Positions 7,590 to 14,967 of a stretch of 41,399 bases of DNA are shown in pieces. The position numbers and the translations under genes were made by a program. Positions within the stretch are counted from its first letter, which is position 1; each line of letters opens with the position of its first letter. This stretch comes from Microbacteriaceae bacterium UBA963 (lineage in GTDB: Bacteria; Actinomycetota; Actinomycetes; Actinomycetales; Microbacteriaceae): positions 537 to 41,935 of the forward strand of contig DBCH01000042.1 of the NCBI GenBank assembly GCA_002292955.1, written 5' to 3'. The notes beneath the pieces are model-generated. The model ran no database searches. It saw only the letters and a list, made by a program, of their open reading frames with translations, and was not told the DNA's origin.

Positions 7590-8465
7590 GTGGCTGACGA
7601 GAATGCCGCGGATCAGGTTCGCGCGTGGTTCGCCCGCGAGGGGCGTGCGCTGCCGTGGCGCGGCGATGACGTCTCGCCGTGGGGTGTGCTCGTGAGTGAA
7701 TTCATGCTGCAGCAGACTCCCGCAGCACGTGTCATCGCGCCGTACCTTACGTGGATGGAGCGGTGGCCCACTCCCGCCGCCCTCGCCGCCGCGTCTGTCG
7801 GAGATGCCGTGCGCGCGTGGGCCAACCTGGGCTACCCGCGACGGGCCCTGTGGCTGCACGCGTGTGCCGTGACCATCACGGAATCCTTCGACGGACGAGT
7901 TCCCAGCGACGTTGCTGAGCTTGAAAAGTTACCGGGCATTGGCCCCTACACTGCCAGAGCCGTGGCGGTGTTTGCCTTCCGGGCCCACGAACCCGTGGTC
8001 GACACAAACGTGCGTCGCGTCATTGCCCGGTGGCATCACGGTCGCTCCGACCAGGAATCACCGTCGGCCAAGCGCGACCACGCCGACATGCTCGCGCTCA
8101 TGCCCCCGCCTGCCCAGTCGCCCGAGTTCAATGCCGCGATGATGGAGCTCGGCGCACGCGTGTGCACCGCACGGGCTCCACTGTGTGCCGAGTGCCCCCT
8201 GGCGCGAACGTGCGCGTGGCGGAATGCGGGCTACCCCGACACCGGGGCACGCGGGGCCACCAAGCAGGCGCGATATGACGGCAGCGATCGGCAGGCTCGC
8301 GGAGCGCTACTTGCGGTGTTGAGGTCAGCGCCTGGGCCGGTCACTCGCGCCGCGCTCGAGCGTGCCTGGGCTCAGGCCGCTCAGCGCGACCGAGCACTAA
8401 TTAGTCTCATTGACGACGGGCTCATTCTGCCCCTCGCTCGCCAGCGCTTTGAGTTGCCGAGCTAG
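7590..8465 (+). CDS. mutY: A/G-specific adenine glycosylase
   Basis: 291 residues. The catalytic Glu37 sits in SEFMLQQT, the helix-hairpin-helix is LPGIGPYTA (114-122), the catalytic Asp138 is in VVDTNV, and the iron-sulfur cluster Cys pattern C-x6-C-x2-C-x5-C is at 192, 199, 202 and 208. It removes adenine mispaired with 8-oxoguanine. The protein is short: after the cluster loop only about 80 residues remain and no obvious NUDIX-like MutT-type domain is seen; this short form is common in actinobacteria as far as I recall. The gene lies on the plus strand between truB and rbfA, which are usually close on one strand. Its stop codon overlaps the rbfA stop within CTAG. Confidence 0.93.
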   Translation: MADENAADQVRAWFAREGRALPWRGDDVSPWGVLVSEFMLQQTPAARVIAPYLTWMERWPTPAALAAASVGDAVRAWANLGYPRRALWLHACAVTITESFDGRVPSDVAELEKLPGIGPYTARAVAVFAFRAHEPVVDTNVRRVIARWHHGRSDQESPSAKRDHADMLALMPPPAQSPEFNAAMMELGARVCTARAPLCAECPLARTCAWRNAGYPDTGARGATKQARYDGSDRQARGALLAVLRSAPGPVTRAALERAWAQAAQRDRALISLIDDGLILPLARQRFELPS

Positions 8466-8899
8466 GCCGACGGATCCGCTTCGCGCGGCTTGACGTACGG
8501 GTCTTCGTCGCCGGCGTACGCCGCCGCCTGCGCGAGTCTTTCCACCTCGGCGTCGGCGGCAGCCGCTTTGGCCAGGAGATCGTCGATGGTCTTTGACGAT
8601 TCGGGCAGAGCATCCAGAATCAACTCAATGGTGGGCGTGAGTCGGATGGTCAGATTGCGCCCCACCTCGCCACGGATACGACCGGTGTTAGCCGTGAGAA
8701 TGCGAGCCGCTTCGGCGCGCTCATCGTCGTTGCCGTAGACGGTGAAGAAGATGGACGCGTGCTGCAGATCACCGGTGACCCGGACATCGGTGATGGTCAC
8801 AAAACCGAGGGGTTCTTTGATGACGCCGCGCTCGAGCGCCTCGGCCACAATGACCTTGATGCGCTCGGCCAGCTTTCTGGCTCTTCCGTGATCAACCAT
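8462..8899 (-). CDS. rbfA: 30S ribosome-binding factor RbfA
   Basis: 145 residues from the ATG at 8899, where the family N-terminus begins (VDHGRARKLAERIKVIV); an earlier in-frame ATG at 8944 would place the start inside the intercistronic hairpin. GFVTITDVRVTGDLQHASIFFTVYG is the KH-like core and RIRGEVGRNLTIRLTPTIELILD its second half; a charged C-terminal tail follows. RbfA assists late 16S rRNA maturation and cold adaptation. It lies 78 nt downstream of infB in the conserved nusA-ylxR-infB-rbfA order. The ribosome site is weak (only GGA upstream), so coupling with infB or another mechanism may feed it. Converges with mutY with overlapping stops. Confidence 0.93.
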   Translation of the reverse strand: MVDHGRARKLAERIKVIVAEALERGVIKEPLGFVTITDVRVTGDLQHASIFFTVYGNDDERAEAARILTANTGRIRGEVGRNLTIRLTPTIELILDALPESSKTIDDLLAKAAAADAEVERLAQAAAYAGDEDPYVKPREADPSA

Positions 8900-8923
8900 G
8901 AGAAATCCGTTTAGTGAGAGACG

Positions 8924-8976
8924 TGTGGGGGTGAAGGAGGGCATGCTGCGGGTTGTGCGGCGTGCCCTCCCCCACA
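8924..8976 (-). promoter_or_regulatory. Long intercistronic hairpin between infB and rbfA
   Basis: Starting directly after the infB stop, TGTGGGGG pairs with CCCCCACA (8969-8976 with 8924-8931) and the inner GGAGGGCACGC pairs with GCATGCCCTCC with one mismatch (8960-8970 with 8936-8946). No U tract follows, so it is not a classical terminator. It may be an RNA stability or processing element that sets rbfA levels relative to infB. Confidence 0.5.
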
Positions 8977-8977
8977 G

Positions 8978-11644
8978 CTAGACGCGGGGCTTCTCGACGA
9001 GCTCGATAGTCTCGATCTCGTCGCCGATCTGGAGGTCGTTGAACTTACCCAGACCGATACCGCACTCGAAGTCGGTCTTGACCTCCGAGGCGTCGTCTTT
9101 GAAGCGCCGCAGCGACTCGATGGCCAGGCCATCGGCCAACACGATGCCCTCGCGAATAACGCGCGCTTTGGCGTTTCGCGTGATTGTTCCGCTGCGCACA
9201 ATACATCCGGCGATGTTGCCGAACTTGCTCGAACGGAAGATCTCGCGGATCTCGGCCACACCCGACTGCACCTCTTCGAACTCGGGCTTGAGCATTCCCT
9301 TGAGCGAGTTCTCGATGTCTTCGAGTGCGTTGTAAATGACGGAGTAGAACCGGATGTCGACTCCCTCGCGAGCGGCGCGTTCGCGCGCCTTCGTGTCGGG
9401 ACGCACGTTGAATCCGATGATGACGGCGCTGTCCACCGTGGCGAGGTTCACATCGCTCTCGGTGACCGCACCCACACCGCGGTGGATGATGCGCAACTGC
9501 ACGCTGTCGTCGACCTCGATCTTGAGGAGCGACTCTTCGAGTGCCTCGACGGCACCCGAAACGTCACCCTTGATGATGAGGTTGAGCGACTCGACCTTGC
9601 CGTCTTCGAGGGCCTTGGTGAAGTCCTCGAGGCTGATGCGCTTGCGCGCCTTGGCCAGCAGGGCGTTGCGCTGCACCGCCTCACGCTTTTCGGCAATCTG
9701 ACGAGCCGTGCGGTCTTCTTCGGTGACGAGGAGGGTGTCACCGGCCCGCGGCACGCTCTGCAGGCCCTGGATCTGTACCGGACGCGACGGCGTGGCAACT
9801 TCGACAGGAACGCCGTGTTCGTCGCTCATGGCACGCACACGGCCGTACGCCGTACCCGCAACGATGGCGTCTCCCACCCGGAGCGATCCCGACTGGATGA
9901 GCACCGTGGCAACCGCACCGCGACCCTTGTCGAGACGGGCCTCGATGGCGATACCGCGGGCGTCCTTGTTGGGGTTGGCGCGCAGGTCAAGACCGGCGTC
10001 GGCGGTAAGCAGGACCGCATCGAGGAGCTGGGTAATGCCCGTGCCCTCGCGCGCCGACACATCGACGAACATGACGTCTCCGCCGTACTCCTCGGCAACC
10101 AAACCGTACTCCGTGAGCTGCTGGCGCACCTTGGCGGGGTTGGCGTCGGGCTTATCGACCTTGTTCACAGCAACCACGATCGGTACGTTGGCGGCCTGTG
10201 CGTGGTTCAGGGCCTCTACCGTCTGAGGCATGATGCCGTCGTCGGCGGCCACCACAAGGATGGCGATGTCGGTCACCTGCGCACCGCGGGCACGCATGGC
10301 GGTGAACGCCTCGTGACCCGGGGTGTCGAGGAAGGTGATGCGACGGTCGACACCGTCGTGGTTGGCGTGTACCTGGTAGGCACCAATGTGCTGCGTGATG
10401 CCACCCGCTTCGCCTGCCACGACGTCGGTTTGACGGATCGCATCCAGCAGGCGCGTCTTTCCGTGATCAACGTGACCCATGACGGTAACGACCGGCGGAC
10501 GAATTTCGAGCGTCGATTCGTCTTCGTCCTCGAGTTCGGCCTCGAGATCGATGTCGAAGTCTTCGAGAAGCTCTTTGTCTTCGTCTTCGGGGCTGACGAC
10601 CTGGATTTTGAAGCCCAGTTCGGCACCGAGAATCTCGAAGGTTCCCTGATCGAGTGACTCGGTTGCCGTGGCCATTTCACCGAGGTGAAAAAGCACGGTG
10701 ACGAGATCGCCGGGGCTCGCATTGATTTTCTCAGCAAAGTCGGCGAGCGACGCACCGCGGCGCATGCGAACGGCCGTTGTTCCATCGCCGCGAGGAACCT
10801 TCACACCGCCGAGCGACGGCGCCTCGCGAAGTTCGTATTCGGCCCTCTTAGTGGCCTTCGACTTCCGCGATTTACTCTTTCCGCCGCCCTTACCAAAGGC
10901 TCCGGCTGTTCCGCCGCCGGGGCCACGGCCACGACCGCCACCACCACCGGGACGACCCGCAAAACCGGGGCGACCAGGAGCTCCGCCGGGTCCTCCGGTG
11001 CCAGCACCGGGGCCGCCACCGAATCCGGGGCGTGAGCCGCCGGGGCCGCCGGAACGACCCGGTCCACCGGCGCCACCCGGACGTGCCGGGCGACCGAAGG
11101 TGCCGCGCTCTCCAGGAGCGCCCGCGCTGCCGGGACGTGGTGCCATGGGTCGGGGAATATTCGAGGGACTGGGATGTGTGCCCATGCCCTGAGTCGACGC
11201 GAAGGGGTTGTTGCCCGGGCGGGGTCCCGCAGGGCGCGTACCCATGCCCTGAGTCGATGCGTAGGGGTTGTTGCCGGGGCGTGCGCCGCCGGGCTTGGAG
11301 GCCTCGGTGGCAGCCGGGGAATCACCCGGGGCGTCAGTCACGGGTGCAACCGGAGCTGCGGGCGCGCTTGGCTCGGGGACGACTGCCGGAGGCTCAGCTA
11401 CGGCCTCGGCAGGAGCCGCGGAAGCAGTGGTCTTGGTTGCCTTCGCTGCGGGCGCAGAGTCTGCGGGTACGGGCTTGAGCCCTTCCGCCTCGAGCGCAGC
11501 GCGAAGTTTGCGCGCCACCGGCGGTTCGATTGTCGACGCCGAGGTCTTGACGAATTCGCCAATCTCCTTGAGCTTGGCGAGGGCGGTCTTTGAGTCGATG
11601 CCGTACTCGGCAGCAACCTCATGTACGCGTGGTTTTCCAGCCAC
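8978..11644 (-). CDS. infB: Translation initiation factor IF-2
   Basis: 888 residues. The N-terminal IF2N module is at 1-55; an Ala/Pro linker and a Gly/Pro/Arg-rich region (120-260) typical of actinobacterial IF-2 follow, then a basic patch (KSKSRKSKATKR) and a second IF2N-like module (290-340). The GTPase domain has G1 GHVDHGKT (390-397), G3 DTPGH (440-444) and G4 NKVD (494-497). The C-terminal domains that bind fMet-tRNA complete the protein. The GTG at 11644 has AGGAG 4 nt upstream, at the foot of a perfect 11-bp hairpin. A 60-bp duplication encodes the repeat RPGNNPxASTQGMGT in the linker. Part of the nusA-ylxR-infB-rbfA operon. Confidence 0.97.
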   Translation of the reverse strand: MAGKPRVHEVAAEYGIDSKTALAKLKEIGEFVKTSASTIEPPVARKLRAALEAEGLKPVPADSAPAAKATKTTASAAPAEAVAEPPAVVPEPSAPAAPVAPVTDAPGDSPAATEASKPGGARPGNNPYASTQGMGTRPAGPRPGNNPFASTQGMGTHPSPSNIPRPMAPRPGSAGAPGERGTFGRPARPGGAGGPGRSGGPGGSRPGFGGGPGAGTGGPGGAPGRPGFAGRPGGGGGRGRGPGGGTAGAFGKGGGKSKSRKSKATKRAEYELREAPSLGGVKVPRGDGTTAVRMRRGASLADFAEKINASPGDLVTVLFHLGEMATATESLDQGTFEILGAELGFKIQVVSPEDEDKELLEDFDIDLEAELEDEDESTLEIRPPVVTVMGHVDHGKTRLLDAIRQTDVVAGEAGGITQHIGAYQVHANHDGVDRRITFLDTPGHEAFTAMRARGAQVTDIAILVVAADDGIMPQTVEALNHAQAANVPIVVAVNKVDKPDANPAKVRQQLTEYGLVAEEYGGDVMFVDVSAREGTGITQLLDAVLLTADAGLDLRANPNKDARGIAIEARLDKGRGAVATVLIQSGSLRVGDAIVAGTAYGRVRAMSDEHGVPVEVATPSRPVQIQGLQSVPRAGDTLLVTEEDRTARQIAEKREAVQRNALLAKARKRISLEDFTKALEDGKVESLNLIIKGDVSGAVEALEESLLKIEVDDSVQLRIIHRGVGAVTESDVNLATVDSAVIIGFNVRPDTKARERAAREGVDIRFYSVIYNALEDIENSLKGMLKPEFEEVQSGVAEIREIFRSSKFGNIAGCIVRSGTITRNAKARVIREGIVLADGLAIESLRRFKDDASEVKTDFECGIGLGKFNDLQIGDEIETIELVEKPRV
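11181..11280 (-). repeat. 60-bp duplication inside the infB linker
   Basis: Positions 11181-11220 recur at 11241-11280 with only a few changes and a register of exactly 60 bp. Both encode RPGNNP(F/Y)ASTQGMGT (about residues 122-136 and 142-156). The frame is kept, so this is an in-frame tandem expansion of the unstructured linker. Confidence 0.85.
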
Positions 11645-11650
11645 AATTCT

Positions 11651-11681
11651 CCTGTCTTATGATCCAGACCCATAAGACAGG
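11651..11681 (-). promoter_or_regulatory. Perfect 11-bp hairpin abutting the infB Shine-Dalgarno
   Basis: CCTGTCTTATG and CATAAGACAGG are perfect inverted repeats with a 9-nt loop. On the minus strand the 3' arm runs into AGGAGAATT-GTG, so the AGG of the Shine-Dalgarno sequence is base-paired in the hairpin. No U tract follows. This is likely a translational control element of infB. Confidence 0.65.
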
Positions 11682-11766
11682 GTTGGACCATTCTTAGCGG
11701 ACGGTTCTCATTTCGAGCCGCTCATTAGTTGTCCATTGCCATTCAGCCTTGTCGTTAGTGGAATTC

Positions 11767-12027
11767 TCACCCACGGGTGTCGGTGAGAGATTGCCAATGC
11801 TGGTTGAGGTGCGCCGTGTCTGGCGCGTTGTGTCGAAGTGCCCGGGAGAATGCTCGCCGCGCGATTGCCTGCTCCAGACACTGTCTGTCGGCATGCAACC
11901 ATGCGCCGCGCCCGTGTGCCGCTGAGGACGTATCCACAACCACACTGCCCCCGACAACAACAAGCCTCACGAGTGATGACCTGTCAGCAGTCGAACGGCA
12001 TCCGATGCACGTTCTTACAGGATTCAT
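11767..12027 (-). CDS. ylxR: YlxR family RNA-binding protein (DUF448)
   Basis: 86 residues. RTCIGCR at 5-11, LVRLV, and the family motif HGRGAWLH followed by a Cys and the basic helix RRAFSRALR are diagnostic of YlxR. YlxR proteins are RNA-binding or RNase P-associated modulators encoded between nusA and infB, as here. The ATG at 12027 follows GAGGGGG at good spacing. Gap to nusA is 57 nt and to infB 122 nt; the latter contains the infB hairpin. The remaining gap sequence shows no other clear signal. Confidence 0.92.
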   Translation of the reverse strand: MNPVRTCIGCRSTADRSSLVRLVVVGGSVVVDTSSAAHGRGAWLHADRQCLEQAIARRAFSRALRHNAPDTAHLNQHWQSLTDTRG

Positions 12028-12084
12028 TCTACCCCCTCGCAACAGCCTCGGCGGTCGAGCCCGGTCGGCTTCGACGCTCGAGCC

Positions 12085-13083
12085 TTACGACTCCATTACC
12101 GAGTCGGGCTGGATATCGATCTTGGCGCCCGTGAGCTTGGCCGCGAGGCGGGCATTCTGGCCATCTTTGCCAATGGCCAGGGAGAGCTGAAAATCGGGGA
12201 CGAGAGCGCGAACGGCCTTGAGGTTGGCGTCGATCACAAACGAACTGCTGACCTTTGCCGGGGACAGCGCATTGCCCACAAAAGTGGCGAGGTCAGGCGA
12301 GTAGTCGACAATGTCGATTTTTTCGTCGTTCAGCTCCTCGGTCACAGCGCGCACGCGACGGCCGAGCTCGCCGATGCAGGCGCCCTTGGCGTTGATGGCG
12401 GGGTCGTTTGCCTTGACCGCAATCTTGGTGCGGTGCCCCGACTCGCGCGCGAGCGACACAATCTCAACAAGTCCGTTAGCAATCTCAGGAACCTCCAGCG
12501 CAAAGAGCTTGCGAATCAGCTGGGGGTGCGTGCGCGACACAGAAACCTGCGGACCCTTGTTGCCCTTGGAGACGGACGTGACATAAAAGCGCATGCGCTT
12601 CCCGTGGGAGTAGTCCTCGGTGGAGACTTGCTCCTCGGGAACCATGATGGCCTCGACCGTTCCCAGATCGACGTGAATCATGTGCGGATTCGAGCCCTGC
12701 TGAATCACGCCGGCGACGATGTCGCCCTCTTTGCCCTTGAACTCGCCCAACACGGCCTCATCGGCAATGTCGCGCATGCGCTGATTGATGACCTGCTTAG
12801 CCGCGTGTGCAGCGATGCGCCCAAAGTCGTCGGGAGTCGCCACGCTCTCGCCCGTGAGGTTTCCCTCGTCGTCGCGCTCGATGGCAAAGATGGTGACGAT
12901 GCCCGTCTTTCGGTCGAGTTCCACGCGCGCCTCGGGCACCTCATCGGGGTCGGCACCGGGAATCTGTGTGACGTGCTTCTGGTAGGCCGTGAGAATGGCC
13001 TGCTCAATGATGATCACCAGCTCGTCGAACGGGATGCCCTTTTCGGATTCCATGAGCTTGAGAACTCTCAAATCGATATCCAT
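12085..13083 (-). CDS. nusA: Transcription termination/antitermination factor NusA
   Basis: 332 residues, the short form without the C-terminal acidic repeats. Order: N-terminal RNA polymerase-binding domain (1-125), S1 domain (about 130-200, GDIVAGVIQQG), then two KH domains (about 205-332) with ACIGELGRRVRAV and AIGKDGQNARLAAKLTG as GXXG-type loops. NusA binds RNA polymerase and nascent RNA and affects pausing and termination. The ATG has AGAGGAG upstream. The 105-bp gap to proS cannot hold rimP, which commonly precedes nusA; no promoter in that gap is convincing. Confidence 0.95.
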   Translation of the reverse strand: MDIDLRVLKLMESEKGIPFDELVIIIEQAILTAYQKHVTQIPGADPDEVPEARVELDRKTGIVTIFAIERDDEGNLTGESVATPDDFGRIAAHAAKQVINQRMRDIADEAVLGEFKGKEGDIVAGVIQQGSNPHMIHVDLGTVEAIMVPEEQVSTEDYSHGKRMRFYVTSVSKGNKGPQVSVSRTHPQLIRKLFALEVPEIANGLVEIVSLARESGHRTKIAVKANDPAINAKGACIGELGRRVRAVTEELNDEKIDIVDYSPDLATFVGNALSPAKVSSSFVIDANLKAVRALVPDFQLSLAIGKDGQNARLAAKLTGAKIDIQPDSVMES

Positions 13084-13188
13084 GACGGACTCCTCTATTC
13101 ATACCTGCGCTCGTGACGTGCACCACCGATGGGGTGAAGTGTCAAGCGTAACCGACGAAGGTCGGTCGAGAAAAACACAAAATTGCGC

Positions 13189-14955
13189 CTAGCTGGCGGT
13201 GAGGTACGTCACCGCTTCGGCCACCGGCACCTGGGTGCGCTTGTCGGATCGACGGTCCCACACCTCGACGAGACCCTCGGCGAGACCCTTGCCAACGATG
13301 AGGATGGTGGGGATGCCCACAAGTTCGGCGTCGCCAAACTTGACTCCCGGAGACACCCTGGGTCGGTCATCGAGCAGCACCTCGAGCCCCGTCGCTTCGA
13401 GTTCGGCCGACAGCTGGCTCGCCATGGCAAAGACGTCGTCCTCTTTGCCGGTGGCAATCACATGGATATCAAACGGAGAAACCTGCGGCGGCCAGATGAG
13501 CCCCTTCTCGTCGTTGTTGGTCTCGGCAACCACCGCAAGGATTCGGGTCACACCAATTCCGTATGAGCCCATGGTGACGGTGGCGAGTTTTCCGTCTTCG
13601 TCCTGGACCTTGAGACCCAACGCCTCGGCGTACTTACGACCGAGCTGAAAGACATGCCCAATCTCCATGCCGCGTGTGATCGATACGGGACCGGAGCCAT
13701 CGGGGGCGGGGTCGCCGTCGCGCACGTCGGAGCACTCAATATTGCCGTCGGGAAAGACGTCACGGCCGATCACAACGTTCGTCACGTGGGCATCGACCAC
13801 GTTGGCGCCGGTCAGCCAGGCGGAACCCTCAACCACGCGCGGATCGACGAAGTAGCGGATCCTGCTCGAGCCACGCTCGCCCAAGAACTGGCCGGCTTCT
13901 GACCACGGGCCGATGAATCCGCGGACCAGGTTCTTGTTCTTGGCAAAGTCAGCGTCGGTGGCCGGTTCAACGGCAGCGGGCGAGAAGAACACCTCCACGC
14001 GACCGAGATCAACCTCGCGATCGCCGGGAAGTCCCACCACCACGAGCTCGCGCGTGCCGTCGAGATGGGTGAGAGCGAGGACAACGTTCTTGAGTGCGTC
14101 GGTGGCATGCCACGAAGAGCCTTCGCGCGGATATGATGCGGTCATCAGCAGGACGAGCTGCTCGATGCTGCCGGCTCCCGGAGTGCTGACCACAGCGGCG
14201 GCAGGCTTGTCGGTAATCGACTCGGCCGGCGGAGCGACAGTGCGGAAGGCCTCCACGTTGGCGGCATAACCGGCTGCGGTGCTCACGAACGAGTCTTCGC
14301 CCACCTCGGTGGGGTGCAGGAACTCCTCCGATCGCGAGCCGCCCATTGCCCCTGCGTCGGCCTGAACAATCACATAGTCGAGACCGAGCCGGGCAAAAAT
14401 GCGCTCATAGGCATCGCGCTGGGCCTGATAGCTCACGGCGAGTCCCTCGTCGGTCACGTCGAACGAGTAGGCGTCTTTCATGGTGAACTCGCGCCCGCGG
14501 AGCAGCCCCGCGCGGGGTCGTGCTTCATCGCGGTACTTGTCTTGAATCTGGTAGAGGCACACGGGCAGGTCTTTGTAAGACGTGTAGAGGTCCTTCACAA
14601 GAAGCGTGAACGCCTCTTCGTGGGTGGGCGCGAGCAGGTAGTCGGCGTCTTTGCGGTCCTTGAGACGAAAAATGCCATCGCCGTATTCGTCCCAGCGGCC
14701 GGTGGCCTCATAGGGCTCCTTCGGAAGGAGTGCAGGAAAATGTACCTCCTGAGCACCGGCGGCCGCCATTTCCTCGCGGATGATGCGCTCAACCTTTGCC
14801 TTGACCCGGAGCCCCAGCGGGAGCCACGCAAAAATGCCCGGGGCCTGGCGGCGGATGTATCCGGCGCGCAACAGCAGCCGATGGCTCGTCACCTCGGCGT
14901 CGGCCGGGTCTTCTCGAAGAGTCCGAAGGAAAAGGTGTGAAAGAAGGGTAGGCAC
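13189..14955 (-). CDS. proS: Prolyl-tRNA synthetase
   Basis: 588 residues, bacterial type. Motif 2 region contains YRDEARPRAGLLRGREFTMKDAYSF-like sequence; the YbaK-type editing insertion spans about 225-390; motif 3 is GSYGIGVTRILAV; the anticodon-binding domain is C-terminal. It charges tRNA-Pro and clears Ala-tRNA-Pro. The GTG at 14955 has no usable Shine-Dalgarno sequence and lies 6 nt downstream of TAACAT, which overlaps the stop codon of the preceding MFS gene; thus it likely has its own leaderless promoter in addition to read-through. Confidence 0.96.
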   Translation of the reverse strand: MPTLLSHLFLRTLREDPADAEVTSHRLLLRAGYIRRQAPGIFAWLPLGLRVKAKVERIIREEMAAAGAQEVHFPALLPKEPYEATGRWDEYGDGIFRLKDRKDADYLLAPTHEEAFTLLVKDLYTSYKDLPVCLYQIQDKYRDEARPRAGLLRGREFTMKDAYSFDVTDEGLAVSYQAQRDAYERIFARLGLDYVIVQADAGAMGGSRSEEFLHPTEVGEDSFVSTAAGYAANVEAFRTVAPPAESITDKPAAAVVSTPGAGSIEQLVLLMTASYPREGSSWHATDALKNVVLALTHLDGTRELVVVGLPGDREVDLGRVEVFFSPAAVEPATDADFAKNKNLVRGFIGPWSEAGQFLGERGSSRIRYFVDPRVVEGSAWLTGANVVDAHVTNVVIGRDVFPDGNIECSDVRDGDPAPDGSGPVSITRGMEIGHVFQLGRKYAEALGLKVQDEDGKLATVTMGSYGIGVTRILAVVAETNNDEKGLIWPPQVSPFDIHVIATGKEDDVFAMASQLSAELEATGLEVLLDDRPRVSPGVKFGDAELVGIPTILIVGKGLAEGLVEVWDRRSDKRTQVPVAEAVTYLTAS

Positions 14956-14961
14956 GCCTCA

Positions 14962-14967
14962 ATGTTA
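14962..14967 (-). promoter_or_regulatory. -10 box of proS (leaderless), overlapping MFS stop codon
   Basis: TAACAT on the minus strand, 6 nt upstream of GTG 14955. Its TAA is the stop codon of the MFS gene. Confidence 0.55.

Noticed and set aside
9482..10657. Long open frame on the plus strand opposite infB (391 codons)
   Set aside because: It lies fully inside infB, has no family-like motifs or ribosome site, and such antisense frames are expected in GC-rich genes.
13090..13160. Promoter for nusA (TTGACA-like element)
   Set aside because: The TTGACA-like hexamer has no -10 at 16-18 nt; TATGAA near the start has no -35. Not supported.
13140..13175. Possible terminator after proS
   Set aside because: The small ACCGAC/GTCGGT hairpin has its T-rich run on the wrong side for minus-strand termination.
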